The notes under the pieces: model-generated
What the model was told of the DNA's origin: nothing
The model's input: only the letters and a program-made list of their open reading frames with translations
Database searches by the model: none
Position numbers and translations under genes: made by a program
Origin: Acidimicrobiia bacterium
GTDB lineage: Bacteria; Actinomycetota; Acidimicrobiia; Acidimicrobiales; AC-14
Assembly (NCBI GenBank): GCA_023264995.1
Contig: JAHFUR010000019.1
Coordinates: 17,439-81,438, forward strand
Reading direction: 5' to 3'
Length of the DNA: 64,000 nt
Shown: piece by piece, positions 49,690-59,820 of the stretch
How positions within the stretch are numbered: the first letter of the stretch is position 1
How the letters are laid out: every line of letters starts with the position of its first letter

Positions 49690-50985
49690 TCACGGCCCGT
49701 GGAGGGCGGACCGGGCCGCTCCGACCACGTAGAGCGAGCCGGTGACATGGACCAGCTCCTCCTGGCCGGCCAGGGCCAGCGCGGTGGCTACGGCCTCGGC
49801 GACCGATGCGGTTTCCTCGGTGTCGGTCCCGAGGGAGCGCGCCGAGGCGGCCACCTCCGCGGCTGGCAATGCCCGGGGTGACGGCGGCGGGCAGGCCACG
49901 ACCAACCGGGCCCGGTCGGCGCCGAAACATCGCAGCATCTCGGCCGGGTCGCGGCCCTGGAGCAGCCCGATGACCAGGACACGACCGCTGATGACCGGCC
50001 CGAAGGCCTCATCGAGGGCGGCGGTGGCGGCAAGGGCGCCGGCGGGGTTGTGGGCCCCGTCGAGCACGCAGGTGGGGTGGCGCGACACCACCTCCAGCCG
50101 ACCGGGCAGCCGCAGCCCGGCGAACGCCTCGGACACCACCTCCGGCGCCAGCGGGGCGCCGAAGAACGCCTCGACGGCGGCAAGGGCCACCGCGGCATTG
50201 TCGCCCTGGTAGGCCCCGTGGACCGGCAGGTACACGCCGGGGTAGTCACCGCCGGGAGTCGACAGGTCGACGACGCGGCCCTGGTGGGCCAGCCGGTTGC
50301 CGGCGCAGCCGAAGTCCGCGCCTCGCACCCACGTCTGCGCCGCCTCGGACCCGTCGAAGATCGGCCGGAGCGCGGAGCTGGTCTCGGCCAGCACGAAGGT
50401 GGCCCCGGGCTTCACGATGCCCACCTTCTCGGTGGCGATATCGCTGAGGGCGGGACCGATGGTGTCGGCGTGGTCGAGGCTCACGTTGGTGAGCACGGCG
50501 ACCTGCCCGTCGGCGATATTGGTGGCGTCCCAGCGGCCCCCCAACCCGACCTCGATGACGGCGACGTCGACGGCCACGTCGGCGAACCACCGGAACGCGG
50601 CTGCGGTGAGGATCTCGAAGTGGGTCGGGGGCGACTCGAGCAGGGGCTCCAGGTCGGCGATGGCCCCGATGACCTCGGCCAGGTCGGCGTCGGGGATGGG
50701 CTCGCCGTCCCAGGCGATCCGCTCGTTGACCCGCTCCAGGTGGGGGCTCGTGTACGTGCCCACCCGCAGGCCGCGGGCCATGAGCAGGGCGGTGGTCATG
50801 CGGGCCACCGACCCCTTGCCGTTGGTCCCGGTGACGTGGATGACCGGGTAGGCGTGCTGGGGGTCGCCCATGAGCTGGGCCAGGCGGCGGACCCGGTCGA
50901 GGCGGCGCGCCGCAGCCCGGGGCGCCACCTCCCGCTCCAGGTTGACGTGCCCGGCCAGGTAGGACAGGGCGGCGTCGAGGTCCAG
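49690..50985 (-). CDS. folC: Folylpolyglutamate synthase / dihydrofolate synthase
   Basis: The Mur-ligase-type enzyme has the P-loop VTGTNGKGSVAR, the YTSPHLERVNERI block, EVGLGGRWDATN, and the C-terminal VLDGAHNPAG and HVTGSLYVVGAAR. It adds glutamate to (dihydro)folates using ATP. The conserved N-terminus is LDAALSYLAGHVNLER, yet no ATG, GTG or TTG lies just before it. CTG at 50985 would give 431 residues. The nearest standard start (ATG 51117) would overlap the preceding gene by 125 bases and add poor sequence. The start is therefore uncertain. It ends the long minus-strand run. Confidence 0.88.
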   Translation of the reverse strand: MDLDAALSYLAGHVNLEREVAPRAAARRLDRVRRLAQLMGDPQHAYPVIHVTGTNGKGSVARMTTALLMARGLRVGTYTSPHLERVNERIAWDGEPIPDADLAEVIGAIADLEPLLESPPTHFEILTAAAFRWFADVAVDVAVIEVGLGGRWDATNIADGQVAVLTNVSLDHADTIGPALSDIATEKVGIVKPGATFVLAETSSALRPIFDGSEAAQTWVRGADFGCAGNRLAHQGRVVDLSTPGGDYPGVYLPVHGAYQGDNAAVALAAVEAFFGAPLAPEVVSEAFAGLRLPGRLEVVSRHPTCVLDGAHNPAGALAATAALDEAFGPVISGRVLVIGLLQGRDPAEMLRCFGADRARLVVACPPPSPRALPAAEVAASARSLGTDTEETASVAEAVATALALAGQEELVHVTGSLYVVGAARSALHGP

Positions 50986-50992
50986 CGCCGTG

Positions 50993-51430
50993 CTAGCTGG
51001 CGAGCTTGTGGCGGCCGACGTCGACCAGGTGGTCGGCCTGGAGGCGGGCCAGCTCGGCGGCGTGGCTGGCCCTGCGGCCGGCGCGGGTGGCGGTGCGCCG
51101 GGCGCTGCGGTGAGCATCCTTGGCCGCCTTGATGGCCGCCTTGCGCGCCCGGCGTGACTGCTTCTCGATGGCCGGTCGCGCCGCCCGGGCCGCCTCGACC
51201 AGGGCGCCGGCGTTCACCATCGCCGCCAGCTTCATCCGCTTCTTGAGCTTGCGCTTGCCCCGGCGGTCGAAGGCGACGCCGACGAGGCCGCCGGCCAGCG
51301 CGCCGCACCCGGCCCCCTTGGCGGCCTTGGCCGGCATGTCGCCGGTGGGCTCACCGCCCCGAGACTTGGCGAAGACGGCGGCGGCGCCGACTGCGGCACC
51401 GAGGAGCGTGTACTTGATCGCTTTGCCCAT
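50993..51430 (-). CDS. Hypothetical basic protein with N-terminal hydrophobic segment
   Basis: This 145-residue protein is not recognised. Residues 5-22 (KYTLLGAAVGAAAVFAKS) and 38-55 (GAGCGALAGGLVGVAFDR) are glycine-rich hydrophobic stretches. The rest is strongly basic and helical (RRARKAAIKAAKDAHRSARR), able to bind nucleic acid or acidic lipid. It is preceded by clpX and followed directly by folC on the same strand. The stop lies 7 bases from the likely folC start. Confidence 0.65.
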   Translation of the reverse strand: MGKAIKYTLLGAAVGAAAVFAKSRGGEPTGDMPAKAAKGAGCGALAGGLVGVAFDRRGKRKLKKRMKLAAMVNAGALVEAARAARPAIEKQSRRARKAAIKAAKDAHRSARRTATRAGRRASHAAELARLQADHLVDVGRHKLAS

Positions 51431-51489
51431 GGGCCGAGCGTAGCCCCGCCCTCCGGCGAAGGCGTGACGACGACGTCGACGGGCGTCGG

Positions 51490-52767
51490 CTAGGACGCGG
51501 CGCGGCGGGGACGGTTGGCCGGGCGGGCCGGCTCCGTGCGGGGCACGAGGGTGGGGTTCACCTTCTGCATGACCACCGAACGGTCGATGACGCACTTGCC
51601 GATGTCCTGGCGGCTCGGCAGGTCGTACATCACGTTGAGCAGGACCTCTTCGAGGATGGCGCGCAGGCCGCGTGCGCCCGTGCCCCGGAGCAGGGCCTGC
51701 TCGGAGATGGCCTCGAGGGCGTCGGGGGTGAACTCCAGCTCGACGTCGTCGAGCTCGAAGATGCGGTGGTACTGCTTGACCAGGGCGTTCTTCGGCTCCA
51801 TGAGGATCCGGACCAGCGCCTCCTGGTCGAGGTTGGAGACGGCGCCGATGACGGGCAGCCGGCCGACGAACTCCGGGATGAGGCCGAACTTGAGCAGGTC
51901 CTCGGGCAGCACTTGCGACAGCAAGGCGCCGACATCCTTGTCGTTGCGCCGGCGGAGGTCGGCCCCGAAGCCCACGCCCTTGGACCCGATCCGGCTCTCG
52001 ATGATCTTCTCCAGGCCGGCGAAGGCGCCGCCACAGATGAAGAGGATGTTGGTGGTGTCGATCTGGATGAACTCCTGGTGGGGGTGCTTGCGGCCCCCCT
52101 GGGGCGGCACCGATGCGGTGGTGCCCTCCAGGATCTTCAGCAGGGCCTGCTGGACGCCCTCGCCGGAGACATCGCGGGTGATCGACGGGTTCTCGCTCTT
52201 GCGGGCGATCTTGTCGATCTCGTCGATGTAGATGATGCCGGTCTCGGCCTTCTTGACGTCGTAGTCGGCGGCCTGGATCAGCTTGAGGAGGATGTTCTCG
52301 ACGTCCTCGCCGACATACCCGGCCTCCGTCAGCGCGGTGGCGTCGGCGATGGCGAAGGGCACGTTGAGCATGCGGGCCAAGGTCTGGGCCAGCAGGGTCT
52401 TGCCGCACCCGGTGGGGCCGAGCAGCAGGATGTTGGACTTGGCCAGCTCGACATCGGACTCGGAGTGGGCGCCGACCTGGACCCGCTTGTAGTGGTTGTA
52501 GACGGCGACGGCCAGGATCTTCTTGGCCTGGTCCTGCCCGATGATGTAGTCGTTCAGGAACTCGTAGATCTCCCGGGGCTTGGGCAGCTCGTCGAAGCGG
52601 ACCTCGGAGGTCTCGGAGAGCTCTTCCTCGATGATCTCATTGCACAGGTCGATGCACTCGTCGCAGATGTAGACACCTGGGCCGGCGATCAGCTTCTTGA
52701 CCTGCTTCTGCGACTTCCCGCAGAAGGAGCATTTGAGCAGCTCCCCGCCGTCCCCGAACTTCGCCAC
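51490..52767 (-). CDS. clpX: ATP-dependent Clp protease ATP-binding subunit ClpX
   Basis: The 425-residue AAA+ unfoldase has the N-terminal four-cysteine zinc domain (LKCSFCGKS...[10 protein letters not shown]), Walker A GPTGCGKT, Walker [11 protein letters not shown], the pore loop GYVGED and the ClpP-docking loop with the IGF-like segment ([14 protein letters not shown]). It recognises tagged proteins and feeds them to ClpP. The GTG start lies 15 bases after clpP, confirming a tig-clpP-clpX operon. The full family length is present. Confidence 0.97.
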   Translation of the reverse strand: MAKFGDGGELLKCSFCGKSQKQVKKLIAGPGVYICDECIDLCNEIIEEELSETSEVRFDELPKPREIYEFLNDYIIGQDQAKKILAVAVYNHYKRVQVGAHSESDVELAKSNILLLGPTGCGKTLLAQTLARMLNVPFAIADATALTEAGYVGEDVENILLKLIQAADYDVKKAETGIIYIDEIDKIARKSENPSITRDVSGEGVQQALLKILEGTTASVPPQGGRKHPHQEFIQIDTTNILFICGGAFAGLEKIIESRIGSKGVGFGADLRRRNDKDVGALLSQVLPEDLLKFGLIPEFVGRLPVIGAVSNLDQEALVRILMEPKNALVKQYHRIFELDDVELEFTPDALEAISEQALLRGTGARGLRAILEEVLLNVMYDLPSRQDIGKCVIDRSVVMQKVNPTLVPRTEPARPANRPRRAAS

Positions 52768-52782
52768 GTCGTTGTGCCCCTC

Positions 52783-53424
52783 TCAGCCGACGCCCGCGAC
52801 CTGTGGCACCGATGCCAGTTCGCGGGTCAGGATGACTTCGTCGACGATGCCATATTCTTTGGCCTCGTCGGCGTTCATGATGAAGTCGCGGTCGGTGTCC
52901 TTGCGGATCTTCTCCATGGTCTGGCCGGTGTGGTGGGCCAGCACGTGCTCAAGCAGCTCACGCATGCGCATGATCTCCTTGGCCTGGATCTCGATGTCGG
53001 AGGCCTGGCCGCCGGCCCCGCTATAGGGCTGGTGGATCAGGATGCGGGCGTGCGGGAGCGAGTGGCGCTTGCCCTTCGTGCCCGCGGCCAGCAGGACCGC
53101 GGCGGCCGATGCGGCCTGGCCCATGCAGTACGTCGCGATCTCCGGCTTGATGAACTGCATCGTGTCGTAGATGGCGAACAGCCCGGTGATCTCGCCGCCC
53201 GGGGAGTTGATGTAGAGGTTGATGTCCTTGTCCGCGTCCTCGGACTCGAGGTGCAGGAGCTGGGCCATGATGAGGTTGGCGACGGTGTCGTCGATCGGCG
53301 TGCCCAGGAACACGATGCGGTCCTTGAGCAACCGGGAGTAGATGTCGAACGCCCGCTCGCCCCGGTTGGTCTGCTCGATGACGGTCGGGACGATGTAGTT
53401 GTACATCTTGTGGGGGTCGATCAC
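52783..53424 (-). CDS. clpP: ATP-dependent Clp protease proteolytic subunit ClpP
   Basis: The 213-residue serine protease has the catalytic triad Ser106 (MGQAASAAA), His131 (ILIHQPYSG) and Asp180 ([17 protein letters not shown]). It has the handle region and [12 protein letters not shown] oxyanion strand of the tetradecameric ClpP family. Only one clpP gene is present here, whereas many actinobacteria carry tandem clpP1-clpP2; a second copy may be elsewhere. GTG start overlaps the trigger factor stop by four bases. Confidence 0.96.
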   Translation of the reverse strand: MIDPHKMYNYIVPTVIEQTNRGERAFDIYSRLLKDRIVFLGTPIDDTVANLIMAQLLHLESEDADKDINLYINSPGGEITGLFAIYDTMQFIKPEIATYCMGQAASAAAVLLAAGTKGKRHSLPHARILIHQPYSGAGGQASDIEIQAKEIMRMRELLEHVLAHHTGQTMEKIRKDTDRDFIMNADEAKEYGIVDEVILTRELASVPQVAGVG

Positions 53425-54779
53425 TCGGTCTCCTCTGCCGCAGAACCGGCCTCGACCTCAGGGGCCGGGCTGTCGAAGGTGGGGGCTGTCAGCTGCGACC
53501 GGTCGATGACCTGGCCCTCCTCGTCGACGAACTCGGTGTGGGCGATGAGCCACTCCAAGGCCTTGGTCTTCCTGATTCCCGAGCGTACCGCGGGGAGCTG
53601 GTCTTCGTTCTCGAGCTCCTTGCGCACCGCGGCGGGGTTTTTCTTGCGCTGGCGGGCCAGGTCGACGATCTCCTGCTCGACCTCTTCCTCGAGCACCTCC
53701 ACGCCCTCGAGGTCGGCCACGGCCCGCAGGGCGAGGTCGGCCTTCACCGCGTTGGTGGCTTCGGTGCGCAGCTCGGCGACGAACTGGTCCTGTGACTCGC
53801 CCAGGGTCTGGAGGAACCCGGCGATGTCGACGCCCTGGTGGCTGAGGCGGTGGGACAGGGACCGCAGCCGCCGCTCCATCTCCGGGCCGACCAGCGCTTC
53901 GGTGATCTCCTCGTCGACCAGTTCGACCAGCGCCTCGACGACCTTGTCGCGCACCTGCATGGCCGCTTCGAGCCGGCGCACCGCGTCGAGCTCCTGGCGG
54001 TACTTGGCCCGTAGCTCGTCGACGGTGTCGAACTCCGAGGCTTCGCCCACCCACTCGTCGGTGACCTCGGGGAGGATCTTCTCCCTGACCTCCTTGACCA
54101 GGATCGAGAAGCTCACTTCACCCACCTGGTCGTGGTGGACATCGAACTTCAGGATGTCGCCGGCCTTGGCCCCCCGGAGTTGGTCGTCCATCTCGGGGCC
54201 GAAGCGGCCGTTGCCGACCTCGTAGAGCTCATCGTCCGCGGCGAAGAGGGTCTCGTCGCCCTGAGTGACCTTGCGGTCGATGGACACGTTGTCACCGTCG
54301 TGAGCCGGTCGGGACACGGTGACCAGCTCGGCGAACTGGTCGCGTGTGCGGTCGACCCGGGCGTCGACTTCCTCCTCGGTGATCGTGAGGCTGGGCAGGA
54401 CCACCCGCAGGCCCCCGTAGCCGGCCACTGACACCGTCGGCATGACCTCGACGACCGCGTCGAACGCCATGGTGGCGTCCTCGTCGGTGGAGGTGATGTC
54501 GATCTCCGGCGCGGCGATGGGCTCGATGTCGTTCTCGCGCAGGGCCCGCTCGTAGTAGCCCGGGAGGGCGTCGCGGATGGCCTCTTGGCGGGCGACGTCG
54601 AGGCCGACCCGGGCCTCGACCAGCTTGCGGGGCGCTTTGCCCGGCCGGAAGCCGGGGATGCGCACCTCGCGGCTGATCTTGCGGAAGGCGGCCTCGATGG
54701 CCGTTCCGAACTCGCTCTCATCGAGCTCGACGGAGAGTTTGACCTTGTTGCCCTCGAGGGGCTCGATGATGGTTTTCAC
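53421..54779 (-). CDS. tig: Trigger factor
   Basis: The 452-residue ribosome-bound chaperone has the N-terminal ribosome-docking signature ([21 protein letters not shown]), a FKBP-type prolyl isomerase domain (about 155-245, [11 protein letters not shown]) and a long helical C-terminal domain. It meets nascent chains at the exit tunnel. The GTG at 54779 overlaps the stop of the upstream transglutaminase-like gene as GTGA, an unexpected direct coupling of an envelope gene to trigger factor. The acidic C-terminal tail is typical. Confidence 0.95.
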   Translation of the reverse strand: MKTIIEPLEGNKVKLSVELDESEFGTAIEAAFRKISREVRIPGFRPGKAPRKLVEARVGLDVARQEAIRDALPGYYERALRENDIEPIAAPEIDITSTDEDATMAFDAVVEVMPTVSVAGYGGLRVVLPSLTITEEEVDARVDRTRDQFAELVTVSRPAHDGDNVSIDRKVTQGDETLFAADDELYEVGNGRFGPEMDDQLRGAKAGDILKFDVHHDQVGEVSFSILVKEVREKILPEVTDEWVGEASEFDTVDELRAKYRQELDAVRRLEAAMQVRDKVVEALVELVDEEITEALVGPEMERRLRSLSHRLSHQGVDIAGFLQTLGESQDQFVAELRTEATNAVKADLALRAVADLEGVEVLEEEVEQEIVDLARQRKKNPAAVRKELENEDQLPAVRSGIRKTKALEWLIAHTEFVDEEGQVIDRSQLTAPTFDSPAPEVEAGSAAEETE

Positions 54780-56794
54780 GGCTTGGGGATTGTAGGCCCG
54801 TGGGGCGGCTCGGAGGGGGTGGGGCGGGCCAGGCGGCGCAGGCGGCGGGCCGGCGTGGCCCGGGTCGCCTCCCGCAGGACCTGCTCTGCCCGCGCCCGGG
54901 GCTCGGCCCCAGGCTCATGGGCCGACCATGCGGCCGCCGTCACGAGAGCGCCGACCTCGGCCAGGCGGGCGTCGGGGAGCACGCCGACGGCCAGCTCCGC
55001 GGTGTACTCGGCGGGGGTCTCCTGCGGTCGCCGGGGCCGCCCCCGGGCCGCACCGGCCCGCTCGACCCGGGCGAAGTACCTGGTGGCCCAGGGCAGGGCC
55101 GCCCGCCGGCGCCGCCAGCGGGCGCCAGTCCAGGCCAGCCACGCGAGCGCCACCAGGCCGACGGCCACAGCCAGCGGCCACAGCCGGCGGAGGAACCGCA
55201 GGAGGCGGTCCCAGACGGTCTCCCCGCCGGCGTGGGCGTCGGGCGCCTTGCCCGTCGGGTCGAAGCGCTGCCAGCCGGCGTTGGGGAACCACACCTCTAC
55301 CCACGCGTGGGCGTCGCGGGAGCGGACCAGGAAGGCGCGGTCCGTCCCGGTGCGAGCGCCCGGGAGGAACCCGACGGCGAGCCGAGCCGGCACGCCGAGG
55401 GAACGGAGCATGACCACCATGCTCGTGGCCGCCCGCTCCGCCGGCCCCGAGCGCGGGCCGAACAGGAACCCCTCGACGGCGTCGGTGCCGGCCGGGACCG
55501 GGTCGGCACCCGCGGTGTCGGTGGTGTTCTCGCGGATCCACGACTCGATGGCGCGGACCTTGTCGTAGGTCGTGGGCCGGCGGCCCGCCAGCTGCGCGGC
55601 CAGGGCCCGGACCGCGTGCTCGACTTCGGGAAGCTGGAGGTAGGCGCCGGCCACGGCGGCCGGGACGGTGTCGGCCCGCAGGTCGCCGGCGCCGCGGAGG
55701 GCCTGGGCCCGCGCCTGCGACCCGTCGCTGGAGACGATGTAGCGGTCGCCCCGGGCCAGCGCCACCGTCGGGTACAGGGTGGCGTCGACCCCCTCCCGGA
55801 GCGGGGCCCGGGATGAGACGAACACCGGTCGGGCCGCGGCCGGTAGTACGCCGGCCGACTGGGCCAGCACGGTGACCCGCTGGACCGTGCCGGACGGCCG
55901 GGAGTCGGACGAGGCGGCATCGTCGCCGGTCCCCGGCCCGATCTGGGCGCCGGCCACCAAGGCCCGAGCGCTCGAAGACTGCGACCAGATCTCGCCGTCC
56001 CAGTGGTCGTAGGTCGTCGCCCGCCAGAGGTCGGCCTTCGCCGTGTCGACGAGGAGCACGACGTCGGCGCTGGGCGCGCCACGCCCGGGGGTGACGTCGA
56101 GCCGGCTGCTGGCATCCAGCGCCGGCGCCGCCGGCTGGGGGAGCGGGCTCCGACGCGTCCCGTCACCGCCGCCCCGGCCGGCAGGAGGCGGGAGCAGCGA
56201 TGACGCGAGTGCGGCGAGCAGCCCGACGGCAACGAGCACGGCGGCGGCCTCGCCGGCCACCCGTCGGGCACGGGCCGGCGGCGCCTCGCCGAAGCGCGGC
56301 CCAGCGGCCGCGGTCAGCCGGTTGGTGACCACCAGGGCGAGCGCCGTTGCTGCGAGGGCGCCGCCGACCGCGGCGCGAGAGGTGACCTGTTCACCCACGG
56401 TGCCGAGGAGGGTGCCGGCGGCCAGCAGCAGGCTGTAGCGCAGGACGTTCGGCTCGGGCCACAGGACGCCGAGGGCAACGACGACCAGCGGAAGGAGCCG
56501 GGCGATGTCGACCTGGTGGGCGCGGCTGGTCCAGTCGGCCAGGTAGACACCCACGAACCCGGCGACCGTGACCGCGGTCAGGACGACCACGTCCTTCCCG
56601 GGGGGCAGGACGTGAAGAGATCGCCGGGTGGCGGCGACCACGACGACGCCGGCGAGCGCGGGCGCCAGCACCAGGAGGGGCATGTCGAGGCCGGCGACCC
56701 CGGCCCCGCCGCCCGCCGCCGCTGCGCACCAGACGGTGACGGCGACGGCGCCGGCGGCGATGGTGCCCAGATGCCGCTGGCTCAGACCGGCCAC
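54776..56794 (-). CDS. TgpA-like transglutaminase-fold membrane protein lacking the catalytic cysteine
   Basis: This 672-residue protein has about six N-terminal membrane helices (10-200), an extracytoplasmic DUF3488-type region and a transglutaminase-like domain (about 400-515). One further helix (535-553) and a basic cytoplasmic tail follow. The His and Asp of the triad are present (His496 in RDAHAWVEVWF, Asp512 in QRFDPTG). At the cysteine position the family reads G-Y-C-E, but here the sequence is G-P-A-E (Ala452), so peptidase or transglutaminase chemistry should be lost. Upstream genes encode MoxR and DUF58, the standard trio. It overlaps DUF58 by 13 bases and tig by 4. Confidence 0.85.
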   Translation of the reverse strand: MAGLSQRHLGTIAAGAVAVTVWCAAAAGGGAGVAGLDMPLLVLAPALAGVVVVAATRRSLHVLPPGKDVVVLTAVTVAGFVGVYLADWTSRAHQVDIARLLPLVVVALGVLWPEPNVLRYSLLLAAGTLLGTVGEQVTSRAAVGGALAATALALVVTNRLTAAAGPRFGEAPPARARRVAGEAAAVLVAVGLLAALASSLLPPPAGRGGGDGTRRSPLPQPAAPALDASSRLDVTPGRGAPSADVVLLVDTAKADLWRATTYDHWDGEIWSQSSSARALVAGAQIGPGTGDDAASSDSRPSGTVQRVTVLAQSAGVLPAAARPVFVSSRAPLREGVDATLYPTVALARGDRYIVSSDGSQARAQALRGAGDLRADTVPAAVAGAYLQLPEVEHAVRALAAQLAGRRPTTYDKVRAIESWIRENTTDTAGADPVPAGTDAVEGFLFGPRSGPAERAATSMVVMLRSLGVPARLAVGFLPGARTGTDRAFLVRSRDAHAWVEVWFPNAGWQRFDPTGKAPDAHAGGETVWDRLLRFLRRLWPLAVAVGLVALAWLAWTGARWRRRRAALPWATRYFARVERAGAARGRPRRPQETPAEYTAELAVGVLPDARLAEVGALVTAAAWSAHEPGAEPRARAEQVLREATRATPARRLRRLARPTPSEPPHGPTIPKP

Positions 56795-57734
56795 GAGTCG
56801 CCCTCCGGGGTCACGCTGACGACGGCCGCGCCGGCGAGGACCTGGGGCCGGCCCCTGACCGCACGGGCGAGCCGCTGGTTCACCTCCGCCGGCGGCCCGA
56901 CGCGGCCGGTGACGGGGCCGGCGGCCTCGACGGTGGCCATGACCACCTCATAGCCCCGGCGCAAGGCCTCGTAGGCGTACCAGGCCGCACGCGCCGCGGC
57001 CTCCTCGCCGGCGACCGCGCCGCCCCCGAGGTCGAGAGCCACGACGAGGTGGGGCGCCCCTGGTTCCTCCACCTCCTTCACCACCAGCTCACCCCGCCGG
57101 GCCGAGCTGGCCCAGTGCACCCGGCGGACGGGGTCGCCCGGGAGGTAGTCGCGCACGCCGCGCACCACGTCGCCCACCACCGAGGGTCGAGGGGCACCCT
57201 CGCCCCAGGCGCCGAACAGCTCGGGGAACGGGTGGGCAGGCGCCACCGGCCGGGGCCCGACGGCAAGTGGCCTCGGCAGTGGGACCGTCTGGCGGCGGGC
57301 GCAGGTCACCAGGCCGCAGAGCCCGGTGCCGGCGATCTCGACCTCGAGCTCGGTGACCAGCTCGCGGGCGTCGGCGACGCCGACGACGCGGCCGGTCGCC
57401 GGCGGCGTGGTGACCAGGAACGTCCCGCCGGCGAACGCCCGCACCTGGAAGGAGAGGCGCGGCCCTGTGACCGACAGGGCGACGGCCACCGCGTCGCCCA
57501 CGAACGCGTCGGTGGGGACCGAGCCGACGGTGGCCCGCACGCCACGAGTCGCCACCACCGCCAGCGTCAGGTCGAGGATGAGGGCGAGCAGGGCAGCGGC
57601 GCAGACGAAGAGCGCCAACCGGGACCCGGTGGCCCGCCATGCCGTCCAGCCGACGAGGGCGGCCAGGAGGGCGCCGCCGGTGCCCAGGGTGGCCCGGGTC
57701 TGGCGCGTCCACCCGCCGGCGGCCGGCGGCTGCA

Positions 57735-57735
<1 letters not shown>
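56782..57735 (-). CDS. DUF58 domain protein
   Basis: The 317-residue protein has two N-terminal membrane helices (about 18-60) and a von-Willebrand-A-like domain with the DUF58 core GVRDYLPGDPVRRVHWASSA followed by RRGELVVKE. DUF58 proteins pair with MoxR AAA+ ATPases as chaperone-like modules for envelope or metal-cofactor assembly. The ATG shares its bases with the moxR stop, and the gene overlaps tgpA, so all three are translated together. The MIDAS-type residues are partly present (ALDLGGG). Confidence 0.87.
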
Positions 57736-58670
<935 letters not shown>

Positions 58671-58717
58671 CCGCCCATTGTCCGCCACCGCGAGCCCGAG
58701 CGTGGGCCGCGCCTGTC

Positions 58718-58723
58718 TACCGT
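58718..58723 (+). promoter_or_regulatory. Leaderless-type -10 box of the VanZ-like gene
   Basis: TACCGT ends 7 bases before the GTG at 58731. There is no Shine-Dalgarno. Confidence 0.45.
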
Positions 58724-58730
58724 TGTCCCG

Positions 58731-59261
58731 GTGACCGACCGGATCCGGGGTGCGCCGACCCGGCCGACGCCCTTGGGGCCGGGGGGCCGGCCGTTCCGGG
58801 GGTGGCGCGTCGCCCCGCTGGTGTTGAGCCTGGGGGCGTTTGCCGCCAACGCGGTGATCCTCCTCTCCGACCGGGCGCCGGGGCTCTTCCGCCGGCTGTC
58901 CGACCGCATCGACGCCGGCGTGACCCGGGCTGCGGGAGCCACCGGGGTCGACGTGCCCGGGGGGGCGGTGCGTGTCCCGCAGTCCGACTTCGATGTCCAC
59001 GTGGTGATCTGGGCCGTGGCCGCCCTGCTCGTCGGCCTGGCCGCGTGGTCCTGGCTGTCGCTGCTCCTCGCCGGCGGGAGCGTCTTCACGGTGAGCGTCG
59101 CACTGGAGCTCTCGCAGCAGCTCCTCACCAACTCCCGCACCGTCCAGCTCCGAGACGTCGTTGCCAACGCAGTCGGGACCGGGTGCGGGACCGGGGCTGT
59201 CGCTGCCTTCGGCCTGGCGTGGTGGGTGCTCAGTACCAGGCGGTCCGGACCTCGGGGTTGA
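58731..59261 (+). CDS. VanZ-like membrane protein
   Basis: The 176-residue protein has four membrane helices and the VanZ C-terminal signature VALELSQQLLTNSRTVQLRD followed by VVANAVGTGCG. VanZ proteins are linked to glycopeptide resistance in enterococci, but most family members, including those in actinobacteria, have no known activity. The central loop (about 60-85) is longer than usual. It converges with a lipoprotein gene, overlapping by 32 bases at the 3' ends. Confidence 0.82.
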   Translation: MTDRIRGAPTRPTPLGPGGRPFRGWRVAPLVLSLGAFAANAVILLSDRAPGLFRRLSDRIDAGVTRAAGATGVDVPGGAVRVPQSDFDVHVVIWAVAALLVGLAAWSWLSLLLAGGSVFTVSVALELSQQLLTNSRTVQLRDVVANAVGTGCGTGAVAAFGLAWWVLSTRRSGPRG

Positions 59262-59820
59262 CCTGGCCGGCGCCGACGGGGCGGACGGTCCACACCGGTC
59301 GTGACGGGTCCGGGTCGCCGACCATCACACCCGTGCCGCACCGGTAGGTCGCCGGCGGCGTCCGACCGCACCGGGTGCCGTCGGCCAGCTCGAGGAACCA
59401 AGGCGGGGCGCCGGGGTCGTTGCGGTTGGAACCGGCCCGGCCCAGCGGCGTGGCCGGCCGGACGATGGTGACCTCGCGGCTCCAGGGATCGGGGGCGCAG
59501 GCCAGCTCCTCGCCCGTGGCATTGGCGAAGCAAGGGTCGAGCGTCGCCTCCCCGGCCCTGCACCTCCAGGCGTCGGCTCGTCCCGTGTGGACGGACGAGC
59601 CGCCGGCGCAGGACCCGGCGACAGTGGCCGACCGGACCAGGTTCGGCAGCAGCCCCGTGTCGTCGAAAGCCTGGAAGGTGAGGACCTGGGTCACGGCCGC
59701 ATTGACGATGGTGGTCGGGGTGGCGGGGGAGGCCCGAGGTGCCGGTTCGGGTGAGGAGCAGGCGGCCAGGGCGGTGAAGACGGCGACCCCGATCGCCGTC
59801 CGGGCGCGGGCCGTCGTCAC
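59230..59820 (-). CDS. Hypothetical lipoprotein
   Basis: The 196-residue protein has a signal helix (residues 8-19) and the lipobox ALAAC with Cys21 as the lipidation site for the Lgt encoded in this window. The mature part is Pro-rich and then contains at least six cysteines (AGSCAGG, WRCRAGE, LDPCFAN, LACAPDP, TRCGRTP, YRCGTG), suggesting disulfide bonds outside the cell. The family is not recognised. The GTG start overlaps the stop of the upstream spermidine-synthase-like gene by four bases. Confidence 0.75.
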   Translation of the reverse strand: MTTARARTAIGVAVFTALAACSSPEPAPRASPATPTTIVNAAVTQVLTFQAFDDTGLLPNLVRSATVAGSCAGGSSVHTGRADAWRCRAGEATLDPCFANATGEELACAPDPWSREVTIVRPATPLGRAGSNRNDPGAPPWFLELADGTRCGRTPPATYRCGTGVMVGDPDPSRPVWTVRPVGAGQVNPEVRTAWY

